Shown one piece after another: positions 42,451 to 54,359 of a stretch of 64,000 nt of DNA. Every line of letters starts with the position of its first letter. Position 1 is the stretch's first letter. The stretch spans positions 25,223-89,222 of the forward strand of contig NW_023365743.1 in the NCBI RefSeq assembly GCF_000003815.2, in the 5' to 3' direction. Source of the stretch: Branchiostoma floridae (lineage: Eukaryota; Chordata; Leptocardii; Amphioxiformes; Branchiostomatidae). The translations under genes and the position numbers were made by a program. The notes under the pieces are model-generated. The model saw only the letters and a program-made list of their open reading frames with translations, was not told where the DNA came from and did not search any database.

Positions 42451-42465
42451 TGTTGGTCGCTGTAC
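42402..42465 (-). CDS. MACPF gene exon: start codon and signal peptide
   Basis: The ATG at 42,448-42,450 opens [16 protein letters not shown], a short basic start plus hydrophobic core typical of a signal peptide. Donor GTATGT at 42,396-42,401 (phase 1). The sequence 5' of the ATG shows a pyrimidine-rich acceptor (ttttttccag) at 42,466-42,468, so 15 nt of 5' UTR precede the ATG in this exon and a noncoding 5' exon should lie upstream. Confidence 0.82.
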
Positions 42466-42468
42466 CTG

Positions 42469-43309
42469 GAAAAAACATATTTTAAAATCTACACTCATGT
42501 GCTACATAAAGACACACTCATCTACAAGGTAGGTCAATCTTAATAAGCTGTCTGTATATCGTGCTGATATATGATAAATGTTTCCCGTCCTGAATATATT
42601 ATAATGCAAACAGTGAAGATTTAAATTAATTATCTTACAGAATTCAAGTCTCATCCGACCAATACATTTTTAAGACGAATCTGACCGAATGGGGTCTTTT
42701 TGGAGCCCATTTTGATTTGCTGGTGGTTATTTTTGTCCTTTTGTATTCATTTTTTTACCAATAAATTAAAATTATTTTGACATGTTAGGTGTCAAAATTA
42801 AAAAAAAAACTACTTTATTAGGAATCAACTGGCATTGTAAAATGTCAAAGACATGTCCACTGAATTGTTTTGATTTTACACAAACACCAACAATGCATAT
42901 TAAAACTAAAGTTCGGCGAACTCATACCTTCATGACATATTGAGTGTTTTTGTCGATTTTATGTTTGTTGATGATGACTTGTATGTAACGATATTTGTGT
43001 TATTTCTACTAGTTGTGTGGATAGTTATAACATGGGCACCATGTTAAGATGCAACTGGTGTGGGGAATATTTATGATGTTTATATTATCACGTTATGATA
43101 GTACTGACAACTTGCAAGGTAAGGAGTATGTTTCAGAATTCATAACAAATAACTGCGACACATCAGGATGCAAACACATCTTCAACACAAGCAATAAGAC
43201 ACAAAATTTCCATCAACCAATACCCACATATAGGTTACGGGGACAAGTTTATGCCAGATATATAATAATCCAAGTACATACCAACACAACATCAGCCTAA
43301 CGCCACGTG
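42469..43309. other. Presumed promoter/5' UTR region of the MACPF gene
   Basis: Should hold the noncoding first exon and promoter, but I cannot place them. AT-rich; no clear TATA box with a matching start site. Confidence 0.3.
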
Positions 43310-43450
43310 GAGCACGAAACATCTAACAGCACAAACGAAGTATAACACACCAGGTCCCCAAAGGCACAAGTGGATAAATACAAAGTTAATCATCATATTC
43401 AAATTGTCCAGGATCGGCAAACAGTTGCTCTAAGGAGTCAGACAGTTGCT
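43310..43450. repeat. Duplicated block, copy 1
   Basis: CATCTAACAGCACAAACGAA... through AAATTGTCCAGGAT...GCTCTA matches 44,589-44,712 with scattered changes. The two copies bracket the LINE cluster. Confidence 0.65.
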
Positions 43451-43559
43451 CTAGAGTTGCTATATGACGTCAACTGTTCAGATGAGGTAATACCAAACAC
43501 ATCAACATAATAGATATGTAATAAAACCGATTACATACTAACAAAGAACAAAGAGTCTG

Positions 43560-43808
43560 CCAATTTTGTACCTCAAACATGGTAGAAGATGAAGTGCACT
43601 TCACTATTGATTGTGATATGTATGTCAATGATAGAAATACTCTATTTAGTTATATAGAAAGTAGATTCCCTCATTTTAGACACATGAGTAGCACTGACAA
43701 GTTTATATTTCTCATGCGTTTTGACAAACCGACAATAGCGAAACCCATACAGTTCTACATTTTCACCATTACCAAGAAGCGAGAAGAAGCCGAACTTTTG
43801 TGTTAGAC
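43560..43808 (+). pseudogene. LINE A: C-terminal fragment, interrupted by LINE B
   Basis: Frame reads MVEDEVHFTIDCDMYVNDRN, then SSTDKFIFLMRFDKPTIAKP and ends at TAG 43,804-43,806. VEDE.HF...C..Y and the DKF.FLM block are a LINE C-terminal pattern. Its 3' UTR resumes at about 44,476 and ends near AATAAAGG (about 44,541). Confidence 0.75.
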
Positions 43809-43821
43809 TAGATTTGTGATA

Positions 43822-44462
43822 ATTTTGAGCTATGTCAGAAGATTTGGCAAGAGAAGAAGTGGCCCAAGGAATGGACACAGTCTCTAGTTATTCCCTTGCC
43901 CAAGAAGGGGAATACACGCCAGTGTCAAAACTACAGAACCATCAGTTTGATCAGCCACCCGAGCAAGATACTTCTTAAAGTAATCTTGAAGAGGCTGAAG
44001 TGTAAGGCAGAAGAACTACTGGCAGAAGAACAAGCTGGTTTCAGGCCAGGTCGAAGCACCACTGAGCAAACTTTCAACTGCCGGCTCATAACTACACATC
44101 TCGTACTATGAACACGTCACGAACGAGCATGTACGGGAACAGGTACGCGGCCTCGTTGGCCCGCAGGAAACACTCCTAGCAACAGTTAAAAGACGTAAAC
44201 TGCAGTGGTTCGGGCACGTTACCCGACACAACAACCTTTCCAAGACAATCCTACAAGGAACGGTGGAAGGTGGACATCGCCGTGGACGGCAGAAAAAAGC
44301 TTGGCATGACAACATCACTGAATGGACGGGCCTCAGCCTACAGGAGAGGTTAACCCTGGCTTGGGAGAGACGAACCTGGAGGCAACTTTCGATCTTCATG
44401 TCTACCTTGTCCCCCCAACGACCTGGAGGTCAAGGGACTAGGTAGGTAGGTAGGTTGGTAGG
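43822..44462 (+). mobile_element. LINE B: truncated, internally deleted copy with 13-bp target duplications
   Basis: Flanked by exact TAGATTTGTGATA at 43,809-43,821 and 44,463-44,475. First part: LPKKGNTRQCQNYRTISLIS and EQAGFRPGRSTTEQTF (RT fingers). Second part, in another frame after an internal deletion near 44,100: KRRKLQWFGHVTRHNNLSKT and GTVEGGHRRGRQKKAWHDNI, the usual LINE 3' coding end, stopping at TAG. It ends in a TAGG-type simple-repeat tail at 44,439-44,462. Confidence 0.9.
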
Positions 44463-44588
44463 TAGATTTGTGATACTTCTATATGAATATATCTCGACTT
44501 GTTGTGACCTGTACTTAGCTCGGTTGGGCAAAATTGTACAATAAAGGTCTTCATTCTACTAACAGAACTTCAGCGTGACGCAAGGTAG

Positions 44589-45083
44589 ACCACATAACAT
44601 CTAACAGCACAAAAGAAATATAATACAGCTTGTTCCTAAACGCACAAATACATAAATACAATTTATTATCACTTTCAAAATTGTCCTGGTTCCCCCAAAC
44701 ACATGCTCTACGATGTCAACTGAATATCGCAGATATAGGGGTGATTTCTGATATTATTACATCGATTATAACGACAAATACGGGGCCCAAAATCTAATCA
44801 CTTCCAGCTATCATCACATCCCACCACACATCAAGTATGAAACCAATCCACCCAGCCGTTCTTGAGTCGAGGCTATCGTTTTCCCCAAACAGTTGATGTC
44901 AACTGATCCAAAAAAACATATGTTCATGGCTATCACAGGCGAAACAAATCACCTCACCATCTGCTTGGACACCCCACCAACACACCGAGTATGAAATCAA
45001 TCCACCCAGCCGTTCTTGAGTTATCTTGTACACAGACAGACAAACATAACAGAAAATATAACCTCCATGACATTTCATGAAGG
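44589..45083. repeat. Duplicated block copy 2 and dispersed repeat with CCACCCAGCCGTTCTTGAGT
   Basis: 44,589-44,712 matches 43,310-43,450. From 44,815, CACCCAGCCGTTCTTGAGT occurs twice (44,848 and 45,003), followed by ACAGACAGACAAACATAAC and AAAATATAACCTCCATGAC. The reverse complement of this family is at 48,025-48,160. Confidence 0.65.
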
Positions 45084-45129
45084 TAATCACACTAAGTTGA
45101 CAGTTATATACGTTACGGGCAAACCTCAA

Positions 45130-47033
45130 GTAACGCAAGGTTACCAGTTCACGTGCGCGTTCAGGACCAGTTTACGGTCACTTATACCCTCCTCACATGA
45201 GGCGAAAATCGGTCGGAAGACTAGTCTACGAGCTCTAAATGACATTTTCGTGAGTAAGACGTCCAGTGTTCTCACGATCATCTTGCGATTTTTAGGTATC
45301 GCCGGCGATTTTAGGGGCCGTACGATGGTCGCGGTGCAGCGAAACATGTTCTGAACATAAGCGACAAGTCGCAGGAGATCTCTGAGATCGCAGAGCTCGT
45401 TACCAAGTCGCAGATCATGCGTGCAAATCGTGCGTATCTCGCAGGGGTATCGGTCGACATTCGATCGATAGTCGTGCGTCAATCCAGCATAGACCTAGTT
45501 ATTAATCATCGAGCGCAAATCGGATGGCAAACGCCCGTCAGTCGGGCGACGTTCCGGCGACGTTCGCCCGACTTCCTTTTGTTTACAAATATTGAATTTC
45601 TGAGAATGCAAGGGTGGTTCTGTCATTGTGGCCCCTGTGGCAGTATATAGGCTGGCTTTGTGACACAATTTCTTTTCTTTCGTCATTTTTAGTATGCCCG
45701 CGCATTCCATTAATTGGTTAAAAAGATTACGACAACAAAAGAAACGACACTTATTGATATCTTGCCTTCCTGTGAGGAACTTTTTGTGTTACTTTGTCCG
45801 CGTGCAAGAGGTCATTGGAGGTTCATTATCATAGATTTATTCGGAAATGATCGCACGAGCCTCGCTTATATGTGACGGGGACAATTTTGGGCGAAAAATA
45901 CGCAAGACCATCTTAAGATCTTAATATCAGCCGACCTTCCTGCGATCGCGAAGTACGTCCGAAGATCGTATATAATGTGAGGGGGGGTAATATGGGCAGG
46001 TGCAGACTTCGAGGTGAATTGTGAAAAAGAAAATTCTCTTCAGCAGACAAGAAGTATGTTTACAGGATCTATGTGTATGTATCTTATTTATGATATATGT
46101 TTGCATCCAGCAACTGACTTAACATTTTAAAAGCCTGACAACAATTTAAATTGACGCATGGGATCGTAGAACACTGTTATAGATGACCCGGTTTTTTTTG
46201 GTAATTCTCAACCGCTTACTTCGTCCCCTCTTTCTAAATCCTACAAACTCTATATCAACTGCAACATCGTCTGAAACCAAACCTGCAGTTTCTATCTCAA
46301 GAATCTATGGTGATTTTATGTATGTTATCCAAAGGAAGTCTTAAAAACTACATGAAAACAAGTGACTGTTGTCACCAAGCTGGTAGTTTTCGAACGCCAT
46401 GTTGCATCACGTGACTGTGCAGTTCAAGCTTGTGCACTGGGGAGCAGGGCAAAATCGCTAAGGGGCGTTGTTTTAGCCGAATCCATGTGGGGAGGGCACG
46501 GCTCGATGAAGCCATATGTATACTGAACGCGTTTCAAGGCCAATAACTATCTATACAATTAATAAAAAAACATATAAATGCGTCGCCGATGTCATGAGTA
46601 CCATTGGGCAAGTTGTGGAACAGCATGGCGATAAGAGTGGCGTTCTGTTGGGGCAAAGATGACTTACCGGTGCGTTTAGTGGCGATGCAAAGTGCACGAC
46701 ATGGCGTCGATGTAAACATTTATCCATCGTGTTATCTCAGTGGACTACTTGGGGAACTTTTAAATGGGAAATTATCAATTGTATGGCCTTTAGAAAAAAT
46801 AATCCCAGGGAGAAACACCCAACTGACCGTAAACTGGTCACCCTGAAAGAATTTTTGGCTTCAGACTTGTTTATTGAAGAAGCTCGCACGGCGATAAAGT
46901 CAACAGAAGAAATATGATGCCACACAGAAGTTGAGGCAGACCGACTAAAATATCTTCCAAAAGGAGAGCTTTTGACTTCTGCCAGCGCGCTTTCCCTACA
47001 CAAATCGACCGTAAACTGGTAACCTTGCGTTAC
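45130..47033. mobile_element. TIR-bounded repeat element (GTAACGCAAGGTTACCAGTT)
   Basis: GTAACGCAAGGTTACCAGTT at 45,130 is inverted as AACTGGTAACCTTGCGTTAC at 47,014-47,033. No clear target duplication. The interior has many GTCG/TCGC words (45,300-45,560) and a second GACCGTAAACTGGT at 46,823. A related block is at 63,050-63,245. No transposase found; it may be composite. Confidence 0.6.
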
Positions 47034-47130
47034 AGATAATAAAATTAAGGAAATACGATTTACACATATTGGGGCCAAGAAGTCACGATAAGGTCACAAG
47101 AACAATACTGGAGAAGTCCTTATATATATA

Positions 47131-47499
47131 TCAATTGTACCGACGAATAGCTTGGTGAAGAAACGAGTTACTGAGAACTGTACGGGCTGTTGGTACTATG
47201 AGTTCGGACTTATTTCTGAGACTTCGCCCTGTGGCCATAGACCTTGTTGGTGGGACCATAATATGTAGAGTGTGACTTTCCTCTAGCATACCCTTCAACA
47301 GTTTCACTGCGGCCGCTTTCCGTCTTTCTTTCAAGGTTGGTAGGGCTGGTACAGTGCGTCTACCCCCTAGTGAGATAATCCTGAGCGCCCTCCGCTTTAC
47401 TCTCTCGATGGACTGTTCATGTTCTTTGCTACAGTCCACCAGTAAAACATGTGCGTACACAAGCATAGGTCTCACGAGGGTAATGTGCATTTGAATCAA
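47131..47499 (-). pseudogene. LINE reverse transcriptase C-terminal fragment
   Basis: Minus-strand frame reads LVRPMLVYAHVLLVDCSKE, ERVKRRALRIISLGGRRTVP and ARTVLSNSFLHQAIRRYN. The RP.LVYA...ERVKRRALRII...SF...AIR.YN pattern is the common end of Jockey/CR1-like LINE proteins. RT active site absent. Confidence 0.7.
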
Positions 47500-49296
47500 G
47501 CCAGTCCAGTCCTATGTCTGACTCCACTCAAGGCACAGGTTTCCCCCGAGACTGAGTGTTTGCGGGACCGGGACTGATCTGTTGAAACAGATCTGTAGCA
47601 GCTGGCTCAGTTATTAATGCTCAGTATCATAATGTTTGCAGAAAATGGGAAGAAACCACTGTTTGCATCTACCATACTCCACTTGATCTAACCATTTTCT
47701 GTCTTATCAATTTCTAAACCAGAATGTTGATGCTTCAATGATACCGATAGCAAAAATATGTTAGTTGGAAAGAAAATATAAGATATTTGTAAAAAAAACT
47801 AACGAATTTATTACTAAATTATGCACTATAGCCTGTCAGCTAAATATATGTATAAAGTAACTCTTGTCTTTTTATCTGCAAAAATCTTTCTTGTAGGTAC
47901 CTTCTGTAAATTCTTTCAATATGTTCTTTCTTGATCAGGTAGAAAAAAATTCAGCCGCATTAGCATGAGCAGTTAGTGCTGATTGTCTTGATTTATGCGG
48001 AATGTCGAAAAAGTTGATATATTCATGGAGGTTATATTTGTACTAACATTTTTTTGTGTGTCTGGGTGTCTGTCAACAGGATAATTCAAGAACGGCTGAA
48101 TTGATTGGTTTCATATTTGGTGTGTTGGTGGGGTGTGATGGACACTGATAAAATTCATGTTTTGCCCCTTAGCGGCTTCCCTTGGTACTGCAGTCCGTTT
48201 TTATATCTCGTTTTCTGAACGTGTTCTTTTGGATGCAGTTCAAAAAGATGGTGTGTTAAAATGTCTACATGATATTTGTTTGTTGCGGGAATAACAAAAA
48301 CTCAAGCAAAATGATTTTTGATTTTGGAAATGGTCAGACAATTCAGATAGCATTCACTGCCTTTCTACCGTAAAACTAGTAATATCTTGCTCAAGGGCAG
48401 ATTTTATACATTGCTAATTGATATGTAACGTTCACGAGGTTAAGATAATTTTTGGGGAGAACAGTTGCACGTGTAATCTCAGACCCATAAATCACATTGC
48501 AAAACAATCCCTAACCCGGCCATGACGGTGCTAACAACTAAGCAAATATTAGTGGGAAAACCAAACAGAATTTATAACAAAACTGCCTCAAAAATCCCAG
48601 GCAATTGCAAGCTGCTAGTAATCCATAACTATCACCGCTACAAACTTACAACACCACTGAGCAATTACCGTCGCGATTGCACGATTAGCCCTAAATCTGT
48701 CTGACACTGCCAACACAACAACAACAACAACGACAACAACCTCACTCGATACTGATGTCGCGAATACCGAGGTCTAGAAAACCATGCAGGTGGCGAGCGA
48801 CAGGAAAAAATATAGCGGGAACCGCGAAAATAGTCCGGAAGTGACTCAGGACGAATCTCTGCATCCAGGTTTAGCAGCAAAAAATTGAACTCGGGAGGGA
48901 CGTCAACGAATCGGCCACGCGATCGATCAGGAAGGCGTTCCAGAAAAAAGTCTCCCGCCTTGGAACGAACGAGATCGCAAACTTTTCACACAAAAACATC
49001 GGCAGGCGCCGGAAACTTGGCGACCTTGATGCGATGTTGCAGGACTTTGTGAGAACAACACCACAGAAGGGGCGGCGTCATTTTCTTTGTTGTTGTTTTT
49101 ACGCTCGATTGGCGGCGAAATCTTGTTGATTCCGATTTTTTTTTACATTTGTAGTAGCTCACAAAGAACGCCTTATATATTGCATTTTTAACGCTATGAA
49201 TTGACTGTAATTCTGCCCTAGAAAGTTGAACGTATGCGTACGGGTGCGAGGTCATCAGAGGTCCTTGTGTTACGTGAATAGGAGACTCGGCGGGTG
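47500..49296. other. Repeat-derived noncoding DNA
   Basis: 48,025-48,160 is an inverted copy of the 44.8-45.08 kb repeat (TTCAAGAACGGCTGAATTGA). (AAC)n at 48,715-48,740. The 109-codon minus frame at 48,986-49,315 has no recognisable domain. No gene supported. Confidence 0.4.
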
Positions 49297-49530
49297 GTCG
49301 TACATCGTACACCAACCCTGCCCCTATGTACTAAGTTAGATTTTTTTAAGTTCGTACATCGTACATCGTACACCAACCCTGCCCCTATGTACTAAGTTGG
49401 ATTTTTTTAAGTCCGTACATCGTACATCGTACACCAACCCTGCCCCTATGTACTAAGTTGGATCTTTTTAAGTTCGTACATCGTACATCGTACATCGTAC
49501 ATCGTACATCGTACACCAACCCTGCCTACC
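49297..49530. repeat. About 61-bp tandem repeat with an expanded CGTACAT heptamer
   Basis: CACCAACCCTGCC recurs near 49,310, 49,371, 49,432 and 49,513. Units carry TATGTACTAAGTTGGAT, and the last spacer expands CGTACAT to about six tandem copies. Confidence 0.85.
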
Positions 49531-50184
49531 TGTACAAAGTTATATGACGTCACTTAAAACTTCCGAAGTTTACCGATTACGGTCTATATCTACCTTTAAC
49601 TTCGTACAAGTTCGTACAAGTTCGTACACTCTAACTTCGTACAATTACCCCTTTTCTGGACATACCTCTACTGTTGGAACATAACAAATGTAACATTACA
49701 TTGCTGACCATTGCCAAGTATTCAATTTATATTTCTTGGATACGATGGAAAGATAACCCGAGACAATTGCTACTCGATGATGTACACAACACGTTTATGT
49801 CCCTATGCTCCCTGTACAGAGCTGAGTAAATAAAATAAAGTTAACCCTATTCAGACCGGGCTTTTTTGGTCATCCCTGGACCGGGGGGGGGGGCTTTTGA
49901 GGCCCTCCACTTCTAAGTCCTCTAACTCTCGAACGACGTGCCGTAAGGCCACCAAATTTTCAGGACATTATATCGACATAATATCTGACAAGTATTTGAC
50001 GTTTGACGTTACGTTGACGTAAGATGACGTAATTATGACGTCATCAATTTGATTATATTGGCCGGACCCATGAAAAAAGGGTATTCTCAGAAAACTTCAA
50101 GTTATACTACAAAAATGTAACAATAAGTGAAGATAACAGAATAATAATGTTTATTACGACTTGTATTGCCAATAGCAAAATCGA

Positions 50185-50216
50185 TGACGTCATAATGACG
50201 TCATAAAATGACGTCA
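50185..50216. promoter_or_regulatory. Triple CRE palindrome cluster
   Basis: TGACGTCA at 50,185-50,192, 50,196-50,203 and 50,209-50,216. This matches the CREB/ATF consensus; activity not shown. Confidence 0.6.
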
Positions 50217-50617
50217 TGCACATCTAAGATACGAGATAGGCTCCGCCATATTATATCCACCACCTTGAATTTTTAAAACTTCTTTTTTTGCTACAAATAA
50301 TCACAATGGGCAATGGAAATAGACTAAATTCATTCATTTAGATGGTTTTTGATGAAAAAATACCAGGTAGTTTCAAATTTTAAGGGAAAATAAGCTTGTT
50401 ATTCTTGATCTGGCCATACGGTCCGCCATCTTGGATTTTGGGCTGATGACGTCATCAAATTAGCATAATTTATGCATATATAATTATGAAAGATATGCTA
50501 AATAATATAAGATTTTATTTATGTAACAAAATAGCAGTAATATAGCAAATAAATGTGAAAAATACATTGTTAGAACCAAAATTAGTGATTTTTGGCAAAA
50601 CTGCCTGTCAGCAAACG

Positions 50618-50631
50618 GTTGCCATGGCAAC
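50618..50631. promoter_or_regulatory. Perfect RFX X-box palindrome inside transposon
   Basis: GTTGCCATGGCAAC in element 49,841-50,794. Confidence 0.6.
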
Positions 50632-50819
50632 ACGAAAAAATGGAAAATTTGTCAAACTTCGCAAAATTGTTGCCAACAATATTTTAGGAAAACTCACCAA
50701 ATTTGGTGGCTTTAGCGTAAGGCGTTCTGGCGTTATAGGACATCGAAGTTAGCGCGGGCCTCAAAAGCCCCCCCCCCGGTCTGAATAGGGTTAAAAGTTA
50801 AAAAAAAAAACATCGTGCA

Positions 50820-51810
50820 ATATTACAATAGTCATGACGGATTTCTCAAAAGCATTTGGCAGAATCGATCACACTGTATCGATAAATAAGTTGTTAAAGC
50901 TTGGAGCGTCACCTTGTCTAATACTATGGATCAGTAACTTTCTTTCCAACCGACGACAGCGTGTGCGGTACGACAGCTTACTCTCTGACTGGGAAAGTCT
51001 GTCATGTTCAGTACCTCAAGATACACTCCTGGGTCCGATTATATTTCTGGACGTCTTTGAGAACGCACTAAGAGAAGCACTGGTACGAGAGTGGAAGTTT
51101 GTTGATGACATCTCTGTGGCTGAGTCACAGTGAATCTTATGTCTTACAGAGTGAGCTTGACAGGTATAGTGACTGGGCCAAACTAAACCAATGCAGAAAA
51201 GTGTAAGGTCATGGTTTTCTATTGGATGAAAGTGCACCCCAGACCACCTGTCCTCAAAATTGAAAGAACACAGCTGGAAATAGTACACGTTACTTGTCTA
51301 CTTGGCATGTGGCTACAAGCAAACTTGAAATAGAACAAGTAGACAAAATGTTATCAAAAGTGAATTGAAGACTGTTCATGTTAAGAAAAGTAAAGCGCTT
51401 TAAATTCCAACCGATAACCTTGTTTAAGTTTAGACAGGTGGTAGAGTGTTGTGCTCCAGTATGGCACCCTGGGCTGACATCATCACAAACTGTACGTCTG
51501 GAAAGAGTCCAGAAAAGATCACTGCGGACTATCCTCGGGAACACTACATAGACTATGAGACTGCGCTTCTGACCACAAACCTTCAGACACTTGAAAAAAA
51601 GGGAAAAAAGAAGGATTGGCTTGTGCTTGAAGCTCGACCCGTTAGTGATCCCGCCAAGGGCTGGCGGGATTCACGGCAGATTCACGAGAAACTCGGAGTT
51701 GTTCAAAACAGTAAGATGCAGAACCAACCATTACAAAAACTCCTCCATTCCATACTTCGTAAATCTGTTAAACGAGCAAAGCTAAACAGTAGTAGACTTG
51801 GATAATTCTA
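50820..51810 (+). pseudogene. Jockey/CR1-like LINE reverse transcriptase remnant
   Basis: First frame: MTDFSKAFGRIDHTVSINKL, FLSNRRQRVRYDSLLSDWES and REALVREWKFVDDIS. The F/Y-x-DD box reads FVDD, and the expected VPQGT is VPQDT. After several stops a second frame includes YPREHYIDYETALLTTNLQT and a basic C terminus. Starts 26 bp after the TTAA element. Confidence 0.75.
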
Positions 51811-52189
51811 GTCACAATGTTCGTCATATAGTATTTTTCCGTCTCTTGCCTATATATAATGTGTCTACATTAAGTTTTAAAATATACTTAGTTTTATTGT
51901 GTATGGGTGTAATTCATCCGATAGCTTTTAACTCCATGTATTAAGGAATCGATAAAAAAAGCAGAAATTCAGCCAACTAGCTGCCAAATAATTTTTTTCT
52001 GAAGTTGTGTTGTTCAACAAATAAATAAACCATTCATTCTTTCATCCATTACAAAAGGTACACATGTAACTATCCGTATAATAAACTAATCTTAGATAAA
52101 ATTGAAAGCCCCACAGTTTGGAAAAATGGGCGGCCCCTTCTGACAGAAATCTGGAATCGTTTCAAATTCCGTGGATTGACTGAACTTCA
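51811..52189. other. Noncoding, no gene seen
   Basis: AT-rich, no motif. Confidence 0.4.
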
Positions 52190-52345
52190 CAACTGAACGA
52201 AAACTGTCAAATTTCATTTACAAATTACTACATAGAATTCTGCCAGGTAACCACAATCTTTACAAATGGAAAATAATAGATTGCCCTCTTTGCAACATTT
52301 GCAAGATAACAGAGAACGGGGAACAACGTGTAAGTTGTAAGTATA
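52190..52345 (+). pseudogene. L1/Tx1-like LINE C-terminal scrap
   Basis: A frame reads KFIYKLLHRILPGNHNLYKW then CPLCNICKITENGEQR. The LHRILP.N..LYKW...C..C...E block is typical of Tx1/L1 C termini. Very short. Confidence 0.55.
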
Positions 52346-53119
52346 CCACCGACACTCCCGTCAGAAAATGAGAAAATTTGTGATTGCAACAGAAAGGGTT
52401 GATATCACTTAACTCACTCTAATATATGCACACTCTTTGGCGCCTTTTGACATTTGTTACACCCTTTTTTTTAGAAGAAAGAACAACGTAAAAAATTGGA
52501 ACTTCCCTGTCTTCAGAATGCCAAACCCATACAACAACTATGTTATTATCTATTCTGTACCTAAAAAGGCCTCAGAAAAAGGGCCAATGAAGTCAAGATA
52601 GCCGCATTTTTACACCTTTTATGGAGAATTATTCCTGATTTTGTTTAAATCGTACCTGAAGTGATAACTTCAATGATATGAGAACTTACTTTTTCTGCCG
52701 GCTGTGTTCGGTGAAGGCCACTGAAGGGGTGCGTGTTCTTCAGGACCGGCGCGCTCTGGTCTTCAGTGACGAAATTCACAAATTTATAGTAGTACGTATG
52801 CAGATTATGTGCCTATTATCTATGAGATGCCTTTTAAGGAGAATAATTTCTCCCCACCGTCGTATTAGGAGGAAACGCACTTCTGTGATTGGCGAAAGTA
52901 ACGAGGGGAAAAATTTCGGGGAGGGTGTATGGATAGATTACATCATTCTTCAGTAACCAAGGCGAACAAACAGCGGGCATGTTTACATTAAAAAACAGCA
53001 ATAAGCACGGAGGATATGTAGAGAGGTTACATCATTTTTAAGTAAATAAGCTGAGCACCCAACCGTAAGTCACGATCTACAGCTAACAGTAAACAACACA
53101 ACAATGGATCCAGTGATAT
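52346..53119. other. Noncoding, no gene seen
   Basis: A 92-codon frame at 52,678-52,956 has no recognisable motif. Confidence 0.4.
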
Positions 53120-53628
53120 TTCAGACATCTTAAGAGGCCCTGTCTGTAAAAAAACCAAACAAGCATAGGGTGGCCAAACTAAAAAAAACATTTCCTTAAC
53201 TGTACTGTGGTGGTAGGGCATTGGTCCAAACTTACAAAACCCTAAAGATTTAGACCTGTGATCACCGGTTGCCATGGCAACGGCCATTTTTCAAAATTGA
53301 TGCATTTTCACCAAGGGAAGGCCTTAGTCTTTTCAACATAGACCATCTTTAGACCCCTGTAACTCCCAAAAATTAACAGATTTTATTGATTCCCACATGT
53401 TATTACCCATATTCTAATAAGAAAAATGATATATAGCTATGCTCGTTATTATATTTTCGTTGTGATGTGCATCAGATGTTTAAAAATGATGTGTTGTTGT
53501 AAATTTCCAAAATTGACAAAAATCCCTTTTTGACCATTTTACTGACCATTTACCCATTTACTCAAAGCAAATCAATTTTCACGTCCACGGATGACCAAAA
53601 AATCCCGGTCTGAATCAGGGGAAATCGA
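53120..53628. mobile_element. Degraded TTAA-family A element
   Basis: The right end GATGACCAAAAAATCCCGGT then CTGAATCAGGGG is a mutated family A terminus. X-box GTTGCCATGGCAAC at 53,268-53,281 is intact. The left end is not found. Confidence 0.6.
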
Positions 53629-53845
53629 TTTTTAATTTTAGTTTGACCAAGATTTTATTTTTGCGAACTCCATTCATCGCGGACTCTTTGCTATTTGTTG
53701 TACCCCCACCACACCCCACCTTGTGGCTTTGGGGTTGGTTTGTAACGCTATATTATATTATAATATTTCAATATAACTCCATAGGACTTTCAGCCTGGCA
53801 AATATCATGATTTGTCAAAATATCATTAATCTAGTAAAACATGGT

Positions 53846-53990
53846 CTGTGTGAGGTTGTGTGGCGTAACTACGGAGTGTTCGGTTCAGAACTGACCCGGG
53901 TTTGAATTCTTTCATGTCATCGATTTTGTGCCCTTGGAAAAGTCACTTTGCATGACATTCCTAACTCCATTCAGGTGTAAAATGTGTCGG
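53846..53990 (+). mobile_element. tRNA-derived SINE
   Basis: A-box-like TGGCGTAACTACGG at 53,861-53,874 and B-box-like GGGTTTGAATTCT at 53,898-53,910, spaced as in tRNA genes, followed by a non-tRNA body with TTGTGCCCTTGGAAAAGTCA and CATTCAGGTGTAA. It does not fold as a full tRNA from the visible sequence. Confidence 0.7.
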
Positions 53991-54359
53991 CGAGGTAAAA
54001 GACAGGAATAAAGAGAAATAAAGTGCGACAGTCCGCGACTTTATTCCAATCAAAAAGCTGGAAACGCGGAGCTTCCATTTTTTCTGAGTTCTGATTAGCT
54101 ATTATCAAACTCGATGCCGATTGTGTTCTGTGCGTTGATAGGTTTACCTCTGACGTAAAACCAAAAAAGTGCGACTTTAAGCCAATCAAAAAGCTTGAAA
54201 CGTTGAGTACATGTTTACAGCTTCCATTTTTTCTGATTTCCGGTTGGAGTATTCAAATATCTGAGGAAAAACTAAATGTTGACTTCGCCCACATAAATAT
54301 CGGAAAATGTGACATCTCAGGCGTTCTTTTTAAAGCTCAGGTTCAATAGAAGCCCTACA

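Larger units (their letters stand above)
49841..50794. mobile_element. TTAA-flanked TIR element, family A (full length)
   Basis: TTAACCCTATTCAGACCGGG at the left and CCGGTCTGAATAGGGTTAA at the right; TTAA at 49,841-49,844 and 50,791-50,794; 954 bp. Inside are three TGACGTCA palindromes in 32 bp (50,185-50,216) and the X-box at 50,618-50,631. This is the best-preserved family A copy. No transposase. Confidence 0.9.

Noticed and set aside
48986-49315. 109-codon minus-strand frame
   Set aside because: No known domain; lies in repeat-derived DNA next to tandem repeats.
53846-53990. Functional tRNA gene
   Set aside because: Box A and B are present but the arms do not pair as a full tRNA and a SINE-like body follows.
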